Below, one piece after another: positions 11,488-21,123 of a stretch of 32,734 nt of DNA. The stretch comes from Martensiomyces pterosporus. Taxonomy: Eukaryota; Kickxellomycota; Kickxellomycetes; Kickxellales; Kickxellaceae. The translations under genes were made by a program, and so were the position numbers. Below the pieces are notes generated by a model, which did no database searches, had not been told where the DNA came from, and saw only the letters and a list, made by a program, of their open reading frames with translations. The DNA lies in contig MU604071.1 in NCBI GenBank assembly GCA_025201845.1, forward strand, positions 1-32,734, written 5' to 3'. The first letter of the stretch is position 1, and each line of letters opens with the position of its first letter.

Positions 11488-14115
11488 ATGTTTTCGCGCC
11501 ATACGCCCTTTCGCCAGCAGTCGGGCCCTCCAGCCGACGGCGACCCACTCACCGCGTCAGCGGATGCCAGCGAGGAGCAGATTGTGGGCGCGATTAACAG
11601 AATGGCGCCAGTATCTGAGAGCTCACGGGCAGGCAGCAGGCAGCAGAGACAGGCCTCTAGTGGGCTGTATGGGAAGCATGAGGTGCTGAAGGAGCTGCGG
11701 CCGTCAGCCGCCTCTCTCAGCCAGCAGCACCAGCAGCAGCCAGACCTTCCACCGCGACCGACTGTCTCTGAGAACAGCAGCACGGCTAGTACAGGCAGCT
11801 TTCCTAGCACAGGGTTCTCGCGCTCGCGCAAGACCTCGCGGCAGACACTCAAGGCGAACGCACCTCCCAAGGTAGCAACCGGTGCAGATAACGCTCTAGG
11901 GATTACAGCCGCATCTGCAGAAGGCGATGGAAAGGCCGCAGAGGCAGCGCCAGAGGTTGCTGGGACCTCTACTCCAGCCGCCGAGCCACTGTCAGACAAT
12001 AAGAGCCCAGGAGACGCGCACACAGATAGCACTGTGGGCCTTCTCCCACATGACTCCTTGGGGAGGCTCTTGTGGATGCATCTTCAGGTGGCTCCGGACC
12101 TTGCTGACCTGCGCGACCTGATCGCCGACAACCCCACTGGCATACTCATCCTGCCCCAGTCGCCTTACCGCGGACAGGGAGAGCCCGACCTGGGGTCGAT
12201 AATCAACGACAATGTGCTTTTCACAGACTCAGGTCCTTACGCCAGCGAAGCTGAACCCGCGGCGAACAGCGCGCGAAAGTTTACAACATCCAGCGGTATC
12301 TGCGGGACTGTCGACAGGGGCTCGGTCAACGCGCTGGGAATGCTGCCACCAATGGAGAATATCATGCACGCGATTAGCGAGAGCGATTCCCCGCGCACGA
12401 CTATATTTGACGTTCTGGATGACAGCCTGATGAAGGCGCAGCCGCTCGTTCGTCTGAGGGTCATTGCCATTCATGGGGACTGTGCGCTGCCCGATAATAG
12501 GCATGTTCAGGTTGCAGTCACCAGCGGTCCACTGGAGAGACGCCTGGTGGTTGACTCGGCAGTGACGACGCTGTCAGCAAGGATTTACGAGAAACTGGAG
12601 GCCACGTACAAAGTGCTGCTGCCGCTGGCTGCTGAAGCGATCACTGCAGACGACCACATCAAGGTTGATATCGAGCGCATCATGCAGTATGCGCACTCCA
12701 TCGAGCTGAGCCCGCAGGCGAGAGCTGCTGCGGGTGGCTCTGGTGTGGGCAGTGCACCAAGGAAATACGCGTGGATTGCGGGGCAGCGGGCGTCGAGATC
12801 TAGCACTCCGGCTTCGAGCGCAGGTGCCGCTGCGGAGACTCCAGACGTCGATACGCAGGTGGAATCGTGGCAGTCGTACATGTCGCAGCTACAGGACCAC
12901 ATTTTGGCGTACTTGGCAAGGCTGGAGCAGGAAACCAGCATCTGCGGCGACTCGGAGTCGAGAAAGAAGATTGCTGTGGCGCTGGTTGAGTGTGTTGAAA
13001 AGCTGGTCACGGAGGCAGTGTATGCCAAGATCTTTTCGCCGTGGCTCAGCGACGATCGCGTGCAGGACGAGCAGTTTGCCTCCAAGGTGGCTGCGCTTAA
13101 TATAGCCGAGATCAAGCTCGAGCACCTGGGGCTAGCCACAACGCCCGAGACTGTCGCCGACCTGCATCGGATTTGTGGCGAAACGGGGCGGTTGTTTGAG
13201 AGTATGAATGCGGCCAAGTCTCCGGCCGAAAAGCTGAAGCTTGTGGTTGATGCGCACAAGAATCTGGTCGATCGGATGGACAGGCTCAACGAGAAGACCA
13301 GATCAGCCAGGCGGCTGAAACAGCGGAGCGAAAAGCAGCAGCAGCAGCATGATGAAGGTGCTGGCGATAGTGAGAGCGATGATACGCTGCTTTCGGCAGA
13401 CAGCATCCTGCCGCTTTTAATCTACTCGGTGGTCAAGGCCAACCCACCACGCTTCATCTCAAACCTGCGCTACATCCAGCGGTACCGCACGCGGGCGCTT
13501 CTGACGTCGCAGTTTGAGTACTGCATGACAAATGCACAGGCGGCGGCTTCCTTTGTCAGCTCTGTAGATGCGCGCAAGCTGGGTCTGTCGGCCGAGGTGT
13601 CGTCCAGCGCGTTGGAACGTGTGCTGCCGCCTGCACTCGTCTCCCTCCAAAACCTTTTGCTCAACAACGTCGTCAGCAGCGTCGGAATTGACGTTGTTCA
13701 GGGCGTGGCTGATGGCGGCAAGAAGGTTGCTGTTGGCGTGTACGATGCAACACTGGGCAAGCTGATCGACACTAGCAGCCAGTTCATACTCAGAGCACCA
13801 TGGAGATCACCGTCGGAGCGGGAGCTGCAGCAGGGCACCAGGGCAGAGGCTGAGGACGATGCGAAGCCGCTGAGTGAAAAGACGCTTGATGCAACGAATG
13901 TGATTTCTGGCGTCAAGAATGTCCTGAGCGATGCGAGCGAGCAGCTGTCGCATGAGATCAAGGGTCATTTGCCTCGGGGCTCGCCAAGGAGCCAGAGGCA
14001 GGCACCGCAGATCCACGAGAGATTCATGGGGATCGATGCTGGCGACCTGACAATAAACGATGTGGCACAGCTCTTGGCAAGCTACAAAGAGCTTGCTGCC
14101 TACCTTTGCAAGTAG
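11488..14115 (+). CDS. VPS9-domain protein, probable Rab5-type guanine nucleotide exchange factor
   Basis: A single-exon 875-aa product. Residues 1-190 are Ser/Ala/Gln-rich and likely disordered. The VPS9 catalytic domain occupies about 495-690: VEKLVTEAVYAKIFSPW opens its first half, EKLKLVVDAHKNLVDRMDRL is the bridging helix, and SADSILPLLIYSVVKANPPR followed by ISNLRYIQRYR and QFEYCMTNAQAAASFV is the conserved second half, including the Asp and the aromatic/YR residues that contact Rab switch regions in this family. Between the halves is an inserted Gln/acidic loop (about 615-635). About 180 residues follow the domain and have no domain I recognise. Family members activate Rab5/Vps21-type GTPases on endosomes. 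The domain layout resembles yeast Muk1-like GEFs more than Vps9 itself, as I see no C-terminal CUE domain. Tail-to-tail with the dynein light chain gene (116 bp apart). Confidence 0.9.
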   Translation: MFSRHTPFRQQSGPPADGDPLTASADASEEQIVGAINRMAPVSESSRAGSRQQRQASSGLYGKHEVLKELRPSAASLSQQHQQQPDLPPRPTVSENSSTASTGSFPSTGFSRSRKTSRQTLKANAPPKVATGADNALGITAASAEGDGKAAEAAPEVAGTSTPAAEPLSDNKSPGDAHTDSTVGLLPHDSLGRLLWMHLQVAPDLADLRDLIADNPTGILILPQSPYRGQGEPDLGSIINDNVLFTDSGPYASEAEPAANSARKFTTSSGICGTVDRGSVNALGMLPPMENIMHAISESDSPRTTIFDVLDDSLMKAQPLVRLRVIAIHGDCALPDNRHVQVAVTSGPLERRLVVDSAVTTLSARIYEKLEATYKVLLPLAAEAITADDHIKVDIERIMQYAHSIELSPQARAAAGGSGVGSAPRKYAWIAGQRASRSSTPASSAGAAAETPDVDTQVESWQSYMSQLQDHILAYLARLEQETSICGDSESRKKIAVALVECVEKLVTEAVYAKIFSPWLSDDRVQDEQFASKVAALNIAEIKLEHLGLATTPETVADLHRICGETGRLFESMNAAKSPAEKLKLVVDAHKNLVDRMDRLNEKTRSARRLKQRSEKQQQQHDEGAGDSESDDTLLSADSILPLLIYSVVKANPPRFISNLRYIQRYRTRALLTSQFEYCMTNAQAAASFVSSVDARKLGLSAEVSSSALERVLPPALVSLQNLLLNNVVSSVGIDVVQGVADGGKKVAVGVYDATLGKLIDTSSQFILRAPWRSPSERELQQGTRAEAEDDAKPLSEKTLDATNVISGVKNVLSDASEQLSHEIKGHLPRGSPRSQRQAPQIHERFMGIDAGDLTINDVAQLLASYKELAAYLCK

Positions 14116-14231
14116 CAAGTGCTAAGCTGTTTGTCATCCGCCAGCTACCTACGCGAGCAGTGCGGCTTTGCTGCTTCTAAGTGCCGGTCTGTTTATTCAC
14201 TATGTTTCTTGAAATATCATGGGTTCTGTCT

Positions 14232-14588
14232 CTATGCGCTGATGAGATATGCAGTGACAATAGCATTCATTGACTTGTTCTGGAACTTGTATGTGACCAG
14301 CCCGTCCTGCGATTCGTCCCAGCGCAAGGCGTTGCCAATATGGAATCCGGACCCAGTGTTTTGCACAATGGTGCAGGTGACGATGGACTTGTATGAGGAT
14401 GGCCGGATCGCGGCTAGCTTTTTCGCTGCGTACTCGACGATGTTGTTGTGGAGCTCTGGAAGCAGCCCGTGGTGGTACTCGCCGTTGCCAATAGCCAGAT
14501 CAACTGCGGCTTTGAGGTACTTGTACACCTCTTCCTCGCTATATGGTCGCGCGGCCCCGCTGGCGGCCACATGTTCGCTGGCTGTCAT
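14232..14588 (-). CDS. dynein light chain, Tctex type
   Basis: A single-exon 118-aa protein, the usual family length (about 110-120). Diagnostic stretches are EEEVYKYLKAAVD near the N-terminus, LLPELHNNIVEYAAKKL, then SIVTCTIVQNTGSGFHIGNAL, RWDESQDGLVTYKFQNKSM and the terminal NAIVTAYLISA. These correspond to the Tctex1/DYNLT fold, in which two chains pair through the C-terminal strands and bind the dynein intermediate chain. The likely role is a cytoplasmic dynein accessory subunit in nuclear migration and organelle transport. The start is the only sensible ATG (14588); the stop TAA-like end lies 116 bp from the VPS9 gene end, so the two 3' UTRs probably overlap. Confidence 0.95.
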   Translation of the reverse strand: MTASEHVAASGAARPYSEEEVYKYLKAAVDLAIGNGEYHHGLLPELHNNIVEYAAKKLAAIRPSSYKSIVTCTIVQNTGSGFHIGNALRWDESQDGLVTYKFQNKSMNAIVTAYLISA

Positions 14589-15308
14589 TATTGTAGTTTG
14601 TAGATATGTTGGATAGCGCGATACGTAAGCGAATCCCTGCCTGCTAGCCGTCTATTTTCTGAAGATAAAAGCACAAGGAATGCAAACTGGGGGGTTATGC
14701 TGCGTCACCTGATGGCCTAATCCATGCTACTCGCTGATTTTGGATCAGCAGCTGCGGATGCCAAAGCGAATACAGAAGCGGCTTTGCTGTAAACAACGAG
14801 AAGGACCAGGAGCACAAGGCAATTCTGTGAGCCAGGCAGCCTCATTGTCGAGATGTGAGCGCTGGCAGGATGCTTCGCGTGGTGGAACCTAGAGGCAAGT
14901 CCAAGTGCGAGCTGCGTGCCAGCATTGCAGCTCAGGCTGCCGCATCAGGGGAGGGCGAATTGGGAGCAGCACCTCCCTGGCTCAGGAGGGGAGTACGCTT
15001 TACTGTTTCGGCACCATATGCATATACAAGTGTGCCACAAGCTACTACCGATGTTCCGTGTGTTTTGCTTTGGCTGTCAAGGTTGCAGATCTGCATAGCA
15101 TCATAAACGCTGTGTAGCACATGCGGTCTTCCCCAAAAGTGGGGCTGTCTGGCGCTGCCAAGTCTTAAAGGCGTTGATTAGCATGCTGGGCACGCCATCC
15201 GCATACCAGCACTTGCTCCTTTCTTGCTCCTTTGTTCAGCTGCTAGCCATTAGACATTAGCACTACATCTACACAGGATTGGAAAACAGCAGAGGTACTC
15301 GCGAATCA
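14589..15308. other. divergent intergenic region between the dynein light chain and TPT transporter genes
   Basis: 720 bp holding two divergent promoters. A short inverted repeat, GCTGAT/ATCAGC with a 5-nt spacer, lies at 14733-14749, and a CCCCA/TGGGG hairpin lies at about 15133-15146. Overlapping short reading frames around 14855-15120 have no recognisable domain and are probably not genes. Confidence 0.4.
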
Positions 15309-16283
15309 ATGGCGGGCAAGGCCATTACTAACGACCAGCAGGCTGCTGCTCTGAGCATTTTGGTCTATCTGGCGCTGTCCCTTGGCTTGACGCTCCACAA
15401 CAAAATTGTTCTGCAATGGCACAAATTCGGCTTTCCCTGGCTCGTCACGGCGGTGCACAGCCTAGGCGGTGTTATTGGCATGCGGTTCATGGTGGCCAGC
15501 GGCAGATTCACGCCAGTAAAGTTGGTCCCGCGCAAACGGCGGCTGCTTTGGGCATTCTCTGTCTTGTACACAGTCAACATCGCAGTGAGCAACATATCTT
15601 TGCACTACGTCACGATTCCATTCCACCAGGTGGTCAGAGGCACGGTGCCCGTGTTTACAGTTCTGATGAGCATTGTGCTAGGATCAAGGGGGTATTCGCG
15701 GAGCACGTATCTGAGTCTGGTGCCAGTTGTTGTTGGCGTGGGAATGGCCACATATGGGGATTACTCGTTCACCGTGGTTGGGTTCTTGCTGACGCTGCTT
15801 GGCACAGTGCTGGCTGCCGCAAAGACTGTTGTTACAAACACCATTTTGGTCGGCGGCAACCGGCTGGAGCTGTCAGCGTTCGATCTTCTCTACCAGCTGA
15901 GCCCGCTGGCACTTGTCCAGACACTGGCCTGGTCGGTGGCAACGGGCGAGTTCTCAAGGGTTGTGGAGTTTACACGGTCGCTTGAGGCTACCGAGCGTGG
16001 CGGGGCGGCGCTGGTGGGTGCCCTGCTGGTCAATGGGTCGATTGCATTTGTTTTGAACATTGCCAGCTTTACCGCTAACAAGAAGACGGGCCCATTGGCG
16101 ATGACAGTCACGGGCAACATCAAGGTGGTTCTGACAGTTGTCCTGGGCTGCGTGCTATTTAACACGTCGCTCGCTCCACTGAGCATGGTGGGCACTGCTA
16201 CCACCCTGGCTGGAGGCGCACTGTACTCGGCAGTGCGGTTGCACGAACATGCGGCAGCGTCAAAGGGCGCGCATCTAGCCTGA
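15309..16283 (+). CDS. TPT-family (drug/metabolite superfamily) transporter, probable Golgi/ER nucleotide-sugar-type carrier
   Basis: A 324-aa single-exon protein with about ten hydrophobic segments. The first is LSILVYLALSLGLTLHNK, and HNK with the following aromatic/FPWLVTAVHS stretch is typical of the triose-phosphate-translocator family. The C-terminal half has IASFTANKKTGPLAMTVTG followed by NIKVVLTVVLG, the best-conserved signature of this family (SF.AN…PL…V.GN.K.V). Fungal members sit in Golgi or ER membranes and exchange nucleotide sugars or related phosphates; the substrate cannot be read from sequence. I use the ATG at 15309; the frame is open 10 codons further upstream but only from a TTG. 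INTS11 follows 211 bp downstream on the same strand. Confidence 0.88.
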   Translation: MAGKAITNDQQAAALSILVYLALSLGLTLHNKIVLQWHKFGFPWLVTAVHSLGGVIGMRFMVASGRFTPVKLVPRKRRLLWAFSVLYTVNIAVSNISLHYVTIPFHQVVRGTVPVFTVLMSIVLGSRGYSRSTYLSLVPVVVGVGMATYGDYSFTVVGFLLTLLGTVLAAAKTVVTNTILVGGNRLELSAFDLLYQLSPLALVQTLAWSVATGEFSRVVEFTRSLEATERGGAALVGALLVNGSIAFVLNIASFTANKKTGPLAMTVTGNIKVVLTVVLGCVLFNTSLAPLSMVGTATTLAGGALYSAVRLHEHAAASKGAHLA

Positions 16284-16494
16284 GCATTTGGCGTGTGCTA
16301 CGTGTCCACGTGGCACTGCCCAATACCAGCTCACCAGCCACGATTCTGCGACATCCATGTAGAGAAACAGTGGGGGGGCTCTCTTTCTTTTTCGCATTTT
16401 CTCCACTCTCCTTGGCTCCCTGTACTTTTCTTTTTCGCAACTACACTTTACTGCTCATTCACATCGCATATCGGAACAAAACAGGCTTGCAGAC

Positions 16495-18459
16495 ATGAAG
16501 GTCGTTCCGCTGGGTGCTGGCCAGGATGTTGGCAGGTCGTGTGTGTTGGTGACACTTGGCGGCAAGACCATCATGTTCGACTGCGGCATGCACATGGGAT
16601 ACAACGACGAGCGGCGGTTCCCCGACTTCAGCTACATCACAACCGAGGGCGACTTCACCTCGCGGATCGACGCAGTGGTCATCACCCACTTCCACCTGGA
16701 CCACTGCGGCGCGCTCCCTCACTTCACCGAGCAGCGCGGATACCACGGCCCCATCTACATGACGCCGCCAACAAAGGCCATCTGCCCCATCTTGCTCGAG
16801 GACTACCGAAAGATCACCGTTGAGCGCAAGGGAGAGACAGGGTTCTTTACATCGCAGCACATCAAGGACTGCATGAAGAAAGTCGTCCCTTTGCATCTGC
16901 ACGAGACAGTCTGGGTCGACGACGAGCTGGAGCTCAGGGCGTACTACGCAGGCCATGTGCTGGGCGCAGCAATGGTGTACGCCAGATGCGGCAACGAGAG
17001 CGTGGTGTACACGGGCGATTACAACATGACTCCCGACAGACACCTGGGTGCGGCGTGGATTGACAAAGTCAGGCCCGACGTGCTTATCACCGAAACCACA
17101 TATGGAACCACGATTCGCGACTCGAAGAGGGCCCGCGAGCGGGACTTTCTTGAAAAGGTCCACAGCTGCGTTACGCGTGGCGGCAAGGTTTTGATTCCGT
17201 GCTTTGCGCTTGGGCGGGCGCAGGAGCTGTGCATTTTGATTGAGACGTACTGGGAGCGCATGGGCTTGACAGTGCCCGTGTACTTCTCGGCAGGGCTGAC
17301 GGAGAAGGCAAACCGGTACTACAAGCTGTTTATCAACTGGACGAACCAAAAGGTGAAGGAGTCGTTTGTCGACCGCAACCCATTCGACTTCAAGTACATC
17401 AAGCCCTGGAATCGCGACTATGCAGATCTTCCAGGGCCCATGGTTCTGTTTGCCACTCCTGGGATGCTGCACATCGGCACGTCGCTTGAGGTGTTTAGGA
17501 AATGGGCCCCCGATGAGCGCAACATGCTGATCATGCCCGGATACTGCGTGGCTGGCACTGTTGGAGCAAAAGTTCTGAGCGGGATGAAGGTCGTCGACAT
17601 TGACCAGTACACCCAGGTGCATGTCAACATCGACGTGCAGAACCTCTCGTTCTCGGCCCATGCGGATGCAAAGGGCATCATGGAGCTTATCCGGCAGGCA
17701 TCTCCGCGCAACGTTGTCCTGGTGCATGGCGAGAAGAGCAGGATGACGTATTTGAAGTCCAAAATCATGGGCGAGTTTGGATGTCCGTGCTACGACCCGG
17801 CGAACGGAGAGCTTCTGGAGATTGAGACTGGACAGGATGTGAGGGCGCTGATGTCCGACCAGCTGTTCCAGGCTGCGTGGACAAAGGAGCAAGAGAGGCG
17901 TCAGAAACAGTCAAAGGAGGACATGGCCCCCATCACGCAGCTGCCCGTCCGTGGTGTCCTTGTTCTTGGCGATGGCAAGAGGTCGGCGCGCCTTTTGGAC
18001 CCCTCGGAGTTCGACTTGGACAATGTCCCAGTGGTGTCAGCCGGATCCGATGCAGGCGACGGGGGCGGCAGCGGCGACCAGCTGGTTGTGCCGAGCACGG
18101 CTGCAGGCGAGGACTCGGCCGCCAGCGGCTCGCCAGAACCGCCCGGTCAAGTCACGTTCTCGACACGCAAGATATTTGACGGGCCAAAGGTCGCTGCTCG
18201 CCTGGGCTTGTCTGGTGGTGTGGACCCGGGACAGGCTGCATTGGCTGCGATTCGTGAGCTCCTGTCAATTGATCCGGCCACAAAGCCCCTGGCAAGCCGA
18301 TCGGGCACAGCTGCCGTCAGAGTCGGAGGCAGCGTGGAGGTTGATGTGCCGCCGAAATCGGAGGACTGCGACCTGCCCTCGCTTAGCATCTCTTGGTCCT
18401 GGGAAGAGGAGGAGCTCGCCACCCAGGTACTGGCTGTAATTAACCGCGTTCTTGGGTGA
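16495..18459 (+). CDS. INTS11: Integrator complex subunit 11, metallo-beta-lactamase/beta-CASP RNA endonuclease
   Basis: A single-exon 654-aa product (human INTS11 is 600). It opens [14 protein letters not shown] and [20 protein letters not shown], wording specific to INTS11 rather than CPSF73/Ysh1. Zinc-site motifs are intact: HFHLDH at 65-70, the YYAGHVLGA His at 154, the TGDYN Asp at 175, and SFSAHAD in the beta-CASP/C-terminal part. [13 protein letters not shown] (Glu at 200) and [10 protein letters not shown] complete the beta-CASP motifs. The enzyme cleaves nascent RNA (snRNA 3' ends, paused transcripts) as a heterodimer with INTS9. After about residue 475 the sequence diverges with a Gly/Ser/Asp-rich linker, then ends [19 protein letters not shown], resembling the dimerising C-terminal domain of INTS11. 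All catalytic residues appear present, so it should be active. Tail-to-tail with the CBM19 gene (117 bp). Confidence 0.95.
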   Translation: MKVVPLGAGQDVGRSCVLVTLGGKTIMFDCGMHMGYNDERRFPDFSYITTEGDFTSRIDAVVITHFHLDHCGALPHFTEQRGYHGPIYMTPPTKAICPILLEDYRKITVERKGETGFFTSQHIKDCMKKVVPLHLHETVWVDDELELRAYYAGHVLGAAMVYARCGNESVVYTGDYNMTPDRHLGAAWIDKVRPDVLITETTYGTTIRDSKRARERDFLEKVHSCVTRGGKVLIPCFALGRAQELCILIETYWERMGLTVPVYFSAGLTEKANRYYKLFINWTNQKVKESFVDRNPFDFKYIKPWNRDYADLPGPMVLFATPGMLHIGTSLEVFRKWAPDERNMLIMPGYCVAGTVGAKVLSGMKVVDIDQYTQVHVNIDVQNLSFSAHADAKGIMELIRQASPRNVVLVHGEKSRMTYLKSKIMGEFGCPCYDPANGELLEIETGQDVRALMSDQLFQAAWTKEQERRQKQSKEDMAPITQLPVRGVLVLGDGKRSARLLDPSEFDLDNVPVVSAGSDAGDGGGSGDQLVVPSTAAGEDSAASGSPEPPGQVTFSTRKIFDGPKVAARLGLSGGVDPGQAALAAIRELLSIDPATKPLASRSGTAAVRVGGSVEVDVPPKSEDCDLPSLSISWSWEEEELATQVLAVINRVLG

Positions 18460-18576
18460 GCAGGAGGGTGTTGGCGTGGATGGCAATATTGAATTTGAAC
18501 CTGACAAGGTGCAAAGAAAACAGCAGCTAGAAAACGATATAATTGAGAATGGAAGCGAATGCCTGAAAGTGAGGGT

Positions 18577-20043
18577 TTATCCACTTGCATATGTGCTTAT
18601 GGAAAGTCCCAGCACTGCGTCGATGTCGCCGGCATCCAGGGTCGTTGTTTGTGGCCCTTCGCCGTTGGCTGTCGCGGTTGGACCAGTTGGTTGTGCGTTC
18701 CTGTTTGCGGGGCTGTTCGAGTCCTGGTTATGGCCGAGGTTCAGCATGCCCATTATGTTGGCGACGTTGATGCTTCCTAGGTTGGGCAAGCTAATGTGGT
18801 TGAGGTCAGGGAGCGGGAGCTTGGCGATATCGTCGAACGTGATGCCAGCACGGCTCATGATCTCCTCGATGTAGGTGAACTTTGTCAGACTGGCTGGGTT
18901 GAGAGGCGGGATGGTTATGCTGGGCAGCGGGATGCCCGTGACCGCTATGCCGTCAAGGGTCACATCTGGGAGATGCACAGAGGCAAGATCCATTGCTGGA
19001 AGGTCGATGTTAGGCAGGGGGAAGGGAAGCGAGATGCCGTTGTTGAGAACCATTTCCACGCCGTTGGAGATCATTGCGCCTGTGAGCCCGCTGCCGTGGG
19101 CACCCTCGGGAGTCGGTGCTGGGCTGCTGAGGCTGGAGCTGGCTTCTTCCCCACTGCTGGTTGCTGAGGCGGCTGCGGTCTCGTCTGATGCTGAGGTGCT
19201 GGCACCAGTATCAGAAAATAGCCCACCAAACAAGCCACCGGCTGAAGATGCTGAAGAAGAGCCTGTTTCTGTGCTCGACTCCATGCCCATGCCCATGCCC
19301 ATGCCCTCGCTTGATGAGCTGCTGCTGCTGCTAGTTCTGTCTGGGAAGAGTGGCGGGAGGTTGTCAAACAGTCCGTGCCGCGAGCTAGATGACGATGTGC
19401 CCTCCGATGCACCCGACTCGCTAGCGGGTGTAGTGGATGTCGCAGGTGTGCCTGATGCTGAACCCTCAGCTGAGCTGAACTCGCTTATCAACGATGATGG
19501 CAGTGCACTAGTATCCGGCAGCAATGAGGTGCTAGACAGCGTGGCAGGCGAGGTGGGGTTGGCAGCAGCGCTTGGCACATTTGGCTTGCTTCCGTTTGCC
19601 TGGCTCTTCCATCCACAGAACATGTTTTGGCCGGGGTTCTTTACGCAGGCAGTTCCTGGCGGGCATGCAAAATGGACAAATGTGCCCGATAGGCATCGCA
19701 GGAAGTAATCGTACTGGCCATTGGCACCAGGACACACATACTCATCGAATGGCGACGCGTAGCTGCACTGAGCTCCTGCAGTTAGAGAGCTATTCTCTGG
19801 GGCCAGCTGGTTGGCGGTGCTGACCGGGAATCCGCACAAAATCGAGCTGCCCTGAGTATAGCATACAGTGCCTGGCGCACAGGACTTTTGCACCTCGACT
19901 CCCCCAACATCGCACTGGTAGAATACCGAACCTTGGCCGCTGGCAGAGGCGCATCTGTATGACCCAGCGACGCATGAATCGCCAGCCACAGCGGCTGCCA
20001 GGCAGGACACAAGCGATGAGACTGATACCCAGTGTTTCATCAT
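18577..20043 (-). CDS. secreted protein with two CBM19-like chitin-binding modules and a Ser/Thr-rich stalk
   Basis: 488 aa from the tandem ATGs at 20043/20040. Numbering from the Met at 20040: signal peptide 1-19/20 (MKHWVSVSSLVSCLAAAVAG); module 1, about 21-70, with Cys 23, 30, 43, 54, 60, 69; module 2, about 90-143, with Cys 92, 103, 116, 126, 132, 142. Each has the CBM19 shape (C…C…C.(S/G)…C.PGT.C……CG). These modules bind chitin and are fungal. From about 150 to 320 the protein is Ser/Thr/Gly-rich with Ser runs and an (MG)4 repeat from an ATGCCC repeat (minus-strand view, 19285-19311), likely an O-glycosylated stalk. The C-terminal 150 residues are Leu/Pro-periodic (LPFPLPNIDLPAMDL, IPLPSITIPPL) with no family I recognise. 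I see no catalytic domain and no clear GPI signal, so a cell-wall or effector-like binding role is only inferred. The frame stays open to 20268, but that extension lacks a signal peptide. Confidence 0.85.
   Translation of the reverse strand: MMKHWVSVSSLVSCLAAAVAGDSCVAGSYRCASASGQGSVFYQCDVGGVEVQKSCAPGTVCYTQGSSILCGFPVSTANQLAPENSSLTAGAQCSYASPFDEYVCPGANGQYDYFLRCLSGTFVHFACPPGTACVKNPGQNMFCGWKSQANGSKPNVPSAAANPTSPATLSSTSLLPDTSALPSSLISEFSSAEGSASGTPATSTTPASESGASEGTSSSSSRHGLFDNLPPLFPDRTSSSSSSSSEGMGMGMGMESSTETGSSSASSAGGLFGGLFSDTGASTSASDETAAASATSSGEEASSSLSSPAPTPEGAHGSGLTGAMISNGVEMVLNNGISLPFPLPNIDLPAMDLASVHLPDVTLDGIAVTGIPLPSITIPPLNPASLTKFTYIEEIMSRAGITFDDIAKLPLPDLNHISLPNLGSINVANIMGMLNLGHNQDSNSPANRNAQPTGPTATANGEGPQTTTLDAGDIDAVLGLSISTYASG
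19285..19311. repeat. CCCATG hexanucleotide microsatellite within the CBM19-protein gene
   Basis: About four and a half perfect copies of CCCATG (+ strand) encode the alternating Met-Gly run in the stalk of the secreted protein. Being in frame and of 6-nt period, length change would alter the protein without shifting frame. Confidence 0.85.
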
Positions 20044-21123
20044 TTGCCAATATGCGGATATGTGTGCTGTTTCTTGTAGGTGAGAGGAATGGCGTGCTGG
20101 ACAAAAACAAAGAGACAAGAGCCGTGCTGTGCACTCCTCCTTCCACGCCCAGCTGTCTCGTCTCCACCTAGCCAGGTGTGTGGCATTAGTGCACATGCAG
20201 TAAGCCCGGGATTCTGCTATCTCAGCTGCTGACTTGGCACAGCCATTATGTGGAAGCTGCAGTGTCATGCAGCGACATCTCTTGCCGTGCTACCTCGCTG
20301 CATGCAGGCGTCGGCCACTTTGCGGTATAGCCATATGAATCTATAATTTCACACCACCGTAACCACTAATATATCGACATGCTGTGCTGCTGACCCCTTG
20401 CACTCGCAAGAGCAGTCACGCTCGAGCCCAAATGCGCATGGCTCGGCTGGGGGCTGCGAGCCAGAGAAAGGCCGAACCATCACGTGCATACCCGCCAGCT
20501 TCCTGTTTTGACAAGCCATTGGGGACAAAAGCCGGGGATGAGCGCAAGTCCGGGTGGTCAGGAGCTTGAAAACCTCCGGTCGAGCCAGGCGGGGGATCGC
20601 GCCTTCGGGGTTCAAGGGGCGTGCCCAGCACCTCCAGTCTCTGCCTTCTGCCCAGCCGCTGCTCCTGCAGCCTCCTTGCTGTGTGACGGCTTCTCTTCAA
20701 AAGGCCAGCACTGGCCCTTGCTTTTCAGCTGGGCGTGAGGCAGGTCAATCGTCACATGCGAGGAAACAGGCCCGCATTTGCTCCGGCTGACGGGGGCACG
20801 CACTAAATACCATTTGACCCGCCGTCCCTTCGCAGCTGTTTATTAGCCACCCGCGTTTCCGCCGAGCTCGCCCTTCCACAGCTTTCTCTTTTTCTCCTAC
20901 ATGTTTATTTCCTTTGTTCCTTTCCTCTTCCTTGTACTGCCTTTTCTGTTGTGCTTTCTCATCCTCAGTTCCAACGCCTGTGCTGCTGCTCTCTTTTAGG
21001 CGGAGATACGCTGTCTGTATTCTATCGAGCAATTCGCCCTTTTGTTATCTCGCGTCTCCTCGACCTCAATCCCATTCTCTCCACAGACTTACTCGTTAGG
21101 GCCAGAGTAGCATCAGATCACCC
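20044..21123. other. divergent intergenic region between the CBM19 gene and ANT1-like gene
   Basis: 1080 bp between two divergent starts. The 250 bp before 21124 are strongly pyrimidine-rich (CTTTCTCTTTTTCTCC at about 20883), as in a promoter/5' leader on the + strand. Short overlapping frames at 20349-20800 on both strands have no recognisable domain. I see no RNA gene. Confidence 0.4.

Noticed and set aside
15279..15308. TTG-initiated extension of the TPT transporter
   Set aside because: A good ATG lies 10 codons downstream, and TTG starts are not expected for a fungal nuclear gene.
16357..16362. ATG-TAG start-stop element upstream of INTS11
   Set aside because: It lies 130 bp before the start codon in an unmapped leader and may be outside the transcript; too little to call.
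16459..17892. 477-codon open frame antisense to INTS11
   Set aside because: It mirrors the strongly conserved INTS11 coding sequence; the openness follows from codon bias on the other strand, and the translation (His/Val/Leu-rich, no domain) is not protein-like.
18875..19708. 277-codon + strand frame opposite the secreted CBM19 protein
   Set aside because: The minus strand encodes a signal peptide, two six-Cys modules and a Ser stalk; the + frame is its shadow.
20044..20268. N-terminal extension of the CBM19 protein to an ATG at 20268
   Set aside because: The extension is not signal-like and would bury the obvious signal peptide starting at 20043/20040.
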